Origin: Distichodus sexfasciatus
Taxonomy: Eukaryota; Chordata; Actinopteri; Characiformes; Distichodontidae
NCBI GenBank assembly: GCA_032718565.1
Contig: JAVGVS010000297.1
Coordinates: 343,685 to 407,684 of the forward strand
Direction: 5' to 3'
DNA: 64,000 nt
Below, piece after piece: positions 58,801 to 64,000 of the stretch (its first letter is position 1; each line of letters starts with the position of its first letter). The notes under the pieces were generated by a model. That model had not been told where the DNA came from, searched no databases, and saw only the letters and a list, made by a program, of their open reading frames with translations. A program made the position numbers and the translations under genes.

Positions 58801-60546
58801 ATTTTTGACCTCAAATATTTATATTTTTCTTTTGAAGCCAGTTGTTAAACCATCTGAATGTGAGCAGAGTTTTAAAGTGGAGATAAGCAGAGTTTCTCTC
58901 TTTCTCTCGCTCTCTATTCTTTCTCCCCTGAGTAATTGAATTTTAAAGCCAGCCAAAGGTCAGGTTTATGCATTTGCGGCAACGAATAAACGTGAGACAG
59001 GTGTGAAGACACACACACACTCTCACAGTTTTGCTATGGTTTAGAGGACTGTAAAGACGTTAAATATATAAAGGTACCCGTAAAGTCGCCTAAATGTGAC
59101 AATTTTCAGGTTTGGCCATCGTTTAGGGGGCAGGAAAGTCCTAACAAACACCTAAAAACCTTCTTTCTCTCTGACACTGCATTATTTGCTCTCTGTATTT
59201 CTGGCTCTAGTGTCTAAATGAAAGACTACGCAGCATATGGATTCGTTCTTCAAACGCAGACAACTCACACACTTCACAGCTGAGAATCTTCCTCATGAGG
59301 AATTCAAAGTTCTGGAAACCTCATCTGTCTCTTGTTCATATGTAATAATCCTCACACCACCGTTTACACTCCACCGCTCTCGTGCTGGCACAGAGATGCC
59401 ATGTTCCAACATTACCACCCCTACCACCCATCTCAGACTCACCACACTAACCACCCTTGCCCTTGCCATCCTTGTCACCCTCGCCAAATCTGACACCCTC
59501 ACCACCTTTGCCACCCTCACCATCCTAACCATCCGCACCACCCTTGCCCTCGCCACCCTCCCCACACTCACCACCTTCACCATCTTTACCACCCTGACCA
59601 CCTCCATCTTCCTTGTCAATCTCACCACCCTTGCCACACTAACCACTCGCATCACTCTTGCCCTGACCTCCCTCGCAGCCCTCACCAATCTCATCACCCT
59701 CACCACACTCATCACCACCTTCGCCACCCTCAATAACCTCACCACCCCCCGCCACCAAACACTAAACACCTGCAAGACCCTTGCCCTGACCACCCTCACA
59801 ACCCTCATCACCTTCACCACCCTCACCCTTGTCACCATCATGACCATTGCCACCATCATCAGCCTTGTCACTGTCGCCAATCTCAGTACCCTCACCAACC
59901 TTGCCACCCTCAACACCCTCGCTGCCCTCACCACCACTGCCACCCTTGCCACCCAATTTTTTATGGAAAACATTTGTAATTATGTATTTACTTATAAACT
60001 TGAGTGCCATTTCTAATTGTCCAAACAGTATCCATGGGATCACTATGTTTTTAATTACATTTTTACAGTATCAATACTATCGCTCCTTTTATGTTTTTTT
60101 GGTGAAACTGACCTGTCCACAGCTATGGCCGTCATGGAGCAGATGCTGGCGAAGACGGCCGCGATGGGGAAGAAGTTGTGGAAGCGGCAGTACACCAGAC
60201 CGAAGTACCACTCGTTGTGCACGGCGTACACGAAGTTGACCACCGTGTTGAAGGCCGACATAGCCGCTTCGGCCATCGCCAAATTCACCAAAAAGTAATT
60301 GGTGACGGTGCGCATGCGCTTGTGCGCCAAGATGATCCACATCACGGTGATGTTGCCCACCACCGACACCAAAACGATGCTGGAGTAAGCCACGGCCCAA
60401 AGCACGATGCGCCACGCCGGCTGAACGAACTGGTTCCAGTACGCTTCCGAATCCCGGTCCGGTTCCAGCTCGGTTCCGGTTCCAGTTTCGGTGGAAACGT
60501 TGGTCCCGTTACTTGGCTCGTAGGTGGCGGAGAAAAGTGGATCCAT
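43490..60546 (-). CDS. tacr1: Tachykinin receptor 1 (neurokinin-1 / substance P receptor), complete, five exons
   Basis: A class A GPCR for substance P-type tachykinins, coupling mainly to Gq/11 at the plasma membrane of neurons and smooth muscle. Exons 60113-60546, 53275-53469, 45771-45921, 44371-44567 and 43490-43865 give 1353 nt, 450 residues plus stop, with every GT-AG junction in phase. Inner exons of 195, 151 and 197 nt match the sizes I remember for mammalian TACR1. Visible motifs: sequons at N13 and N16, GN at 64-65 in TM1, the tachykinin-type Glu93 in LAMAEA, C120 and C195 for the TM3-ECL2 disulfide, D144-R145-Y146, the loop SEIPGDSSDRYQEQ, CWLP at 275-278, NPIIY at 316-320, Cys338/340 for palmitoylation, and a Ser/Thr-rich tail ending SSNNLSV. 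The C-tail (STRYLHTQTSVYRASRMETT) and LTSN motif favour NK1 over NK3. The paralogue (a or b) cannot be decided. It is longer than the 407-residue human protein, in the N-terminus and a Gly-rich tail insert. Confidence 0.95.
44371..44567 (-). CDS. tacr1: tacr1 exon 4 (TM6-TM7)
   Basis: 197 nt between GTGGCCAG and CAG|GTACAC. Encodes VVKMMIVVVCTFAVCWLPYH through NPIIYCCLND, residues 261-325 and two bases of Arg326. Confidence 0.96.
44655..45240. repeat. Degenerate minisatellite in tacr1 intron 3, GGATCAGTACTC units
   Basis: Units of about 16-20 bp built on ATTGGAT(C/T)(A/G)GTACTC(A/G)GT repeat about 30 times with many point changes. The same motif occurs on the other side of exon 3. Confidence 0.8.
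45771..45921 (-). CDS. tacr1: tacr1 exon 3 (TM5 and third intracellular loop)
   Basis: 151 nt between CTCTGCAG and AAAG|GTACTC. Encodes residues 211-260 (YYVCVAVLIYFLPLL to QLTAKRK), with Pro223 of TM5. Confidence 0.96.
45935..46375. repeat. Degenerate minisatellite in tacr1 intron 2, GGATCAGTACTC units
   Basis: Same unit family as the array at 44655-45240, here about 25 units, starting within 15 bp of the exon 3 acceptor. A few further units lie at 45640-45700 in intron 3. Confidence 0.8.
46400..48690. other. tacr1 intron 2, no further gene recognised
   Basis: A 93-codon + strand frame at 47797-48078 begins just upstream of a CCCCACAG and is hydrophilic, but has no domain I know. The rest shows no exon signals that I can support. 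Confidence 0.35.
48700..48915 (+). mobile_element. tRNA-derived SINE copy
   Basis: A B-box-like AAATCCCAG is followed by ATAAAGGTACCACTGAGG and GCTCCTTCACGGACGGGTC. The copy at 58545-58740 on the other strand shares both phrases, so the two define one family. Confidence 0.6.
49560..50240. repeat. 680-bp purine-rich tract in tacr1 intron 2
   Basis: GA/GAGAAA-rich on the + strand, with few pyrimidines. It yields Ser/Leu/Phe-rich frames on the minus strand that are not genes. Confidence 0.8.
51838..51892 (-). mobile_element. tRNA-like SINE head or tRNA pseudogene
   Basis: On the minus strand a perfect pol III B-box, GGTTCAAGTCCC, closes a tRNA-like segment (GGCTATCATTATAGGAATG). No full cloverleaf is evident. 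A second degenerate B-box (GTTCAAATCCCA) lies on the + strand near 51340. Confidence 0.4.
53275..53469 (-). CDS. tacr1: tacr1 exon 2 (end of TM3 motif to ECL2)
   Basis: 195 nt between CCCGGCAG and CAGT|GTAAGG. It completes Arg145 of the DRY motif and encodes residues 146-209, including TM4 (VIIGVIWVLALLLAFPQ) and Cys195. Confidence 0.95.
54985..55265. repeat. Purine-rich tract in tacr1 intron 1/2 region
   Basis: GAAGAGGAAAG-type sequence on the + strand of intron 1, a second long purine run within the same gene. Confidence 0.75.
55750..56865 (+). mobile_element. Three degenerate direct repeats carrying a non-LTR reverse-transcriptase motif
   Basis: Copies begin near 55757, 56150 and 56505. 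Each has an ACTCTTGCTTTCTTAAAA or CTCAAAATCT phrase, a TAGCCCTG(T/A)CTGTGATTT phrase (56010, 56294, 56682) and a closing segment that in copy 3 reads GAPQGSIMGPLLL. That is the GVPQGS.LGPLLF motif of LINE reverse transcriptases. Copies 1 and 2 have the same segment with stops or substitutions. They are eroded LINE fragments or a duplicated piece of one. Confidence 0.55.
58545..58740 (-). mobile_element. tRNA-derived SINE copy
   Basis: On the minus strand: GTAAGGTCGCTGGTTCAAGG (B-box-like), AAAGATACCACTGAGGTAC and CTACTCCTTCACAGATGGG. Same family as 48700-48915. Confidence 0.7.
59405..59958. repeat. Degenerate ACC-CTC-GCC minisatellite in tacr1 intron 1
   Basis: About 550 bp of triplet-based units (ACCACCCTCACCACCTTT and similar), mostly in multiples of three bases. 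The + strand is strongly G-poor. Long open frames on both strands (259 and 226 codons) are produced by the repeat. Confidence 0.85.
60113..60546 (-). CDS. tacr1: tacr1 exon 1 (N-terminus to TM3)
   Basis: ATG at 60546-60544 starts MDPLFSATYEPSNG. The frame is open for seven codons upstream but without another ATG. The exon encodes TM1-TM3 and ends GTGGACAG|GTCAGT, splitting Arg145 of DRY. Confidence 0.94.
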
Positions 60547-61135
60547 GACGCAAACCCTTCTGTCCAAATTCTTTGGAAAACTAAAAAAAAAAAATTATAT
60601 CTTTTTTTTTTCTAAGTTATTAACCTTATTTGGGGAGACACAAATAATAATTTGAGTTTAGCTGAGGCAAAAAAGTGGATCCATAACGAGAACGCTTTCT
60701 CTTTCACCTTGCCAAACACTCTACAGAACGAAAACTTGTTTTTATGTTTCAATCCAATTAATTTCAGTTATAATAAGTTTTAATCAACCATATTTCGGGA
60801 CCACAATAATAAAATAATAGAGGGTCCGTGGCGCAAACCGCTTCTATTTAACCGTCGAGTTCTTTGCGCGACGAAAATCTCCAGAAACTGAGCTTGTTAG
60901 TTTTTTTAATTTTTCAAAAATGTTATTTTTTATTCATTTTCAAGTTTTAATCGGCGGCAAAATGACTGGCTTTTCGGTGATGTGAAAACTGGATCCATGT
61001 CGAAAGCCGCTTCTCCTTCAGCTTCTGTCCAAACTCTTTCTGTCGAAAATCCTTAAAAACGGACCTTTTCTAATTTAATTCTGACATTCCCAAGTTTTCA
61101 TCGACCATATCTGTGGAGACGAAAAATAATAATAA
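60530..61135 (-). repeat. Four degenerate tandem copies of the tacr1 start-codon region
   Basis: The core GTGGATCCAT with flanking GCAAACC(C/G)CTTCT and GTCCAAA.TCTTT wording recurs with cores at 60539-60546, 60677-60684, 60823-60830 (mutated) and 60991-60998. Spacing is 138, 146 and 168 bp. The first copy is the real tacr1 start; the others lie in the 5' flank. Confidence 0.75.
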
Positions 61136-61429
61136 TTTTTCGTTGCGGCGAAGTTGCGCTCTAAACCGGGCAGCTGAAAAGGCGCACCGTCTCCGCTTTG
61201 TTGGAAAGAATAAAGAAGGAAAGAATAAAATACTTTCTTCTCCTTCTTCGGTGAGCTGTTAAGAGAAGCCCCTCTTCCCCCAAAAAAACGGGGAATTTTT
61301 CCTTGAATTAAATAAAGAAAGGATGAAAGAAAGGAAAACGACTTTCCTCTTCTTCTCCTTCTTTCTCTTATTCTAGTTCTCCTTCTCCTTCTTCTTATGC
61401 GTTTTTAGTCTTCCCTTAGAGCGCGTCCG

Positions 61430-61466
61430 CCTCTCTCTCTCTCTCCCCCTCTCTCTCTCCCTCTCC

Positions 61467-61499
<33 letters not shown>

Positions 61500-61516
61500 C
61501 CTCTCTCTCTCCATCC

Positions 61517-61551
<35 letters not shown>

Positions 61552-61622
61552 CCTCTCCCTCTCTCTCTCCTCTCCTCCTCTCTCTCTCTCTCTCTCTCTC
61601 TCCCCTCTCCTCTCCCTCTCCC

Positions 61623-61654
<32 letters not shown>

Positions 61655-61665
61655 CCTCTCTCTCT

Positions 61666-61708
<43 letters not shown>

Positions 61709-61786
61709 TCTCTCTCTCTCCCTCCCCTCCCCTCTCCCTCTCTCTCTTTCTCCTCTCTCTCCCCTCTCCCTCTCCTCTCCCTCTCC

Positions 61787-61825
<39 letters not shown>

Positions 61826-61930
61826 CTCTCCTCTCTCCCCTCTCTCTCTCTACCTCTCCTCTCCTCTCTCCCTCTCCCTCTCCCTCTCCCCTCTCCTCTC
61901 TCCTCTCTCCCCTCTCCCTCTCCCCTCTCC

Positions 61931-61962
<32 letters not shown>

Positions 61963-62014
61963 CCTCTCCCTCTCTCCTCTCCTCTCTCTCTCTCCCCTCT
62001 CTCCCCTCTCTCCC

Positions 62015-62052
<38 letters not shown>

Positions 62053-62073
62053 TCTCTCTCTCTCTCTCCTCTC

Positions 62074-62114
<41 letters not shown>
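61430..62114. repeat. Giant imperfect (CT)n tract upstream of tacr1
   Basis: About 680 bp that is almost pure pyrimidine on the + strand, with CTCTCT runs broken by CCCTCTCC. It lies 0.9-1.6 kb upstream of the start codon. Confidence 0.97.
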
Positions 62115-62121
<7 letters not shown>

Positions 62122-62353
62122 ACATCTCGCCGTTAACGTGAGCTGGCGCGTGGTGCGCGGTGTGTGTGGCGCGTGGTGGAGGTGGGATTCGTTTTGATCT
62201 TCTCCCCCCCATCCACTCCAAAAAATAATTTGGGAATTTTGGGATCATCGCGTGGTCGCGTCACTTGCTGCTCAGGGGCTAGTGAGGTATTTAAAATCAC
62301 ACACACAGAATTATACATCACCACTGCTACACACACACGTCTCCTCTTTGACC

Positions 62354-62423
<70 letters not shown>
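62354..62423. repeat. (TA)n tract
   Basis: About 35 TA units with one CA interruption near 62369. Confidence 0.97.
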
Positions 62424-62428
<5 letters not shown>

Positions 62429-62439
62429 CACACATTGCT

Positions 62440-64000
62440 ATTATAGTTATAGTAATATAATATATAGTTATACTTTTATAGTATTTATAGTATTTTATAG
62501 TTATACTGTTATAGTAATTATTTACTATACTGTTGTTACGATATTAGGCCTAAGTAATAACATAATAAGATGACCTTTATTTTGCTTACTTAAGTTTTTA
62601 ATCTATAAAATTCTCACTCAACAACTGCATTTTTACATTTCTCCTTTGCAAAAATGATTAAATGTGCTAAAGTTAAAAATCAGCTTTTGTCATTACTTAG
62701 AAAACGGTAAGATCATCATTAATTGGCCACACAAAATAAAAAACAAAGTCTGTAAACTTCCAGGTTTTGCTGTGGTTTAATGGAACTTCCCTTAGAATAA
62801 TCGGGTTCTCACAAGTACCTAAAATATACCCCCTTTGAATTTTGAATCTCATATCTTAACAATTCAAGACCTATTTCTAAACCTAACGGTAATCCAAAAT
62901 GCAAATCGTCTGACTCCTTTATTTTTGCCTAAATAAATCGTGGAAGTTTTCTACAAAATCAATTTTTGACCTTGTGAGGGCTGGTCTTTACAAATAAAAA
63001 GTCCTCACAAAGATGCCAAAAATCTGGCTAATGTAAAGTGTTATTGATCAGGGCCTCACAAATCATCTTAAAACGTTCTCTCTCTCTCCGCACACACACT
63101 CATACACACACTTACTTGTTATCCATTCCTACTGAGGACAAAGGCTGTTAAAAACATCAATAGTGTGCTTATCCATGCAGTTCTTTTACACAAAGGAATG
63201 CTTTTTTAGACTAATGGTCAATGGTCATTTAACTTAAGTGTTTGCTGCAGACTCAGATGGTATAAAACTACCTCTGATTGAGTAAAAACGAAGAGAAAAA
63301 ATATTAAAAGGGTGCTAACGATTCTGTTGTGATGCTGTTGGTCTGAAATGGTACTATTGTGATTGTTAATTCGCCCACAAAGCAATGTGATATTTTTGAA
63401 CTTCTTTTAAGACACTTTTAAGGGTTTATACATTATATTTTAACACAAAGATCTTTTTGAGACATGCTTTGCTCTTTTATTTCTTTAAAACATTGTTGAA
63501 AACCTTTTCCAGCTGCGTAACACTTTGTTGAACAGCTGTGCAGTTATTTTCATACACGTCTGAACAAGTTTAGGGAAAATGACACAACATACAATGTGTT
63601 TCCCAAGGTGTTAGGGTCAGGGTTGGGGTTATTCAACACATTTCAGGGAGTTCATGGGCCGTTTTGTTTTTTGCCCTACTACAGTGGTACGTCTTTTGGG
63701 CAACACTGAACAATGTGAAGTAGAAACCTTCACATTGTTCTTCTTGGCTGCCGACTGCAAACTTTTATTCAATTTGGCTGTTTTAATCACTTTCATCGAT
63801 CACAACAATCGCAGGTTGTCGGAAAACGTTGCTCGTGGTCTCCTTCGGCTGGTTTGAGGCAGAACGCACAGCAGCAAAACGCTACCAAACAAGGCAGCAT
63901 CTCCCCTATCTTCGTCTTGGAATTCCTTCCCGTCCTACATTTTTTAAACGCCTGTTTCTCTGCTCAGGTCGGTCTGATTCACATCAGATGGTTTTTCAAA
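62440..64000. other. 5' flank of tacr1, no gene recognised
   Basis: AT-rich sequence with a copy of the TCCTCACAA-type repeat (62740-63020). A 67-codon frame at 63654-63857 has no recognisable domain. Confidence 0.4.

Noticed and set aside
59237..60016. 259-codon + strand ORF, the longest in the window
   Set aside because: Almost entirely translated from the ACC/CTC/GCC minisatellite inside tacr1 intron 1; no domain or splice logic.
60547..60567. Seven extra codons upstream of the tacr1 ATG
   Set aside because: The open frame extends upstream, but its first codon would be TTG; the first ATG is at 60546.

Overview
This window is vertebrate nuclear DNA, most likely from a ray-finned (teleost) fish. 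The reasons are split genes with GT-AG introns, an AT-rich background, very many (CA)n, (GA)n and (TA)n microsatellites, tRNA-derived SINE relics and a decayed Tc1-like element of a type common in fishes. Nothing points to bacteria, phage or virus, and no CRISPR array or rRNA gene is visible.

Layout. (1) 0.8-1.8 kb: a housekeeping-type promoter (ETS, YY1, CRE and E-box sites) followed by an unrecognised short transcript candidate on the + strand. (2) 2.6-15.4 kb, minus strand: two R-SNARE genes head to tail, vamp5 (3233-4009, first exon not found) and vamp8 (11707-15354). This matches the VAMP8-VAMP5 neighbourhood of mammals. The vamp8 tail-anchor exon is intact, but the only SNARE-motif exon I can find is riddled with small deletions. 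(3) 18.2-26.4 kb, minus strand: a chain of exon-like segments with splice sites and mutually compatible phases. It forms a multi-exon gene I cannot name, ending at 18173. Upstream, at 26400-26414, lies a CDE/CHR-like cell-cycle promoter element. (4) 26.9-43 kb: no gene seen; microsatellites, purine/pyrimidine tracts, a degenerate minisatellite, possible conserved non-coding blocks and a dead Tc1-like element. (5) 43.5-60.5 kb, minus strand: a complete five-exon tachykinin NK1 receptor gene (tacr1), 450 codons, all junctions in phase. (6) 60.5-64 kb: its 5' flank, with a four-copy repeat that includes the start-codon region, then a roughly 680-bp CT tract and a TA tract.

The confident genes are not an operon. 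tacr1 encodes a substance P-type GPCR; vamp5 and vamp8 encode tail-anchored R-SNAREs. The strongest leads for new biology are the start-codon repeat upstream of tacr1, the unnamed CDE/CHR-linked gene at 18-25 kb, and the apparent decay of the vamp8 SNARE exon.
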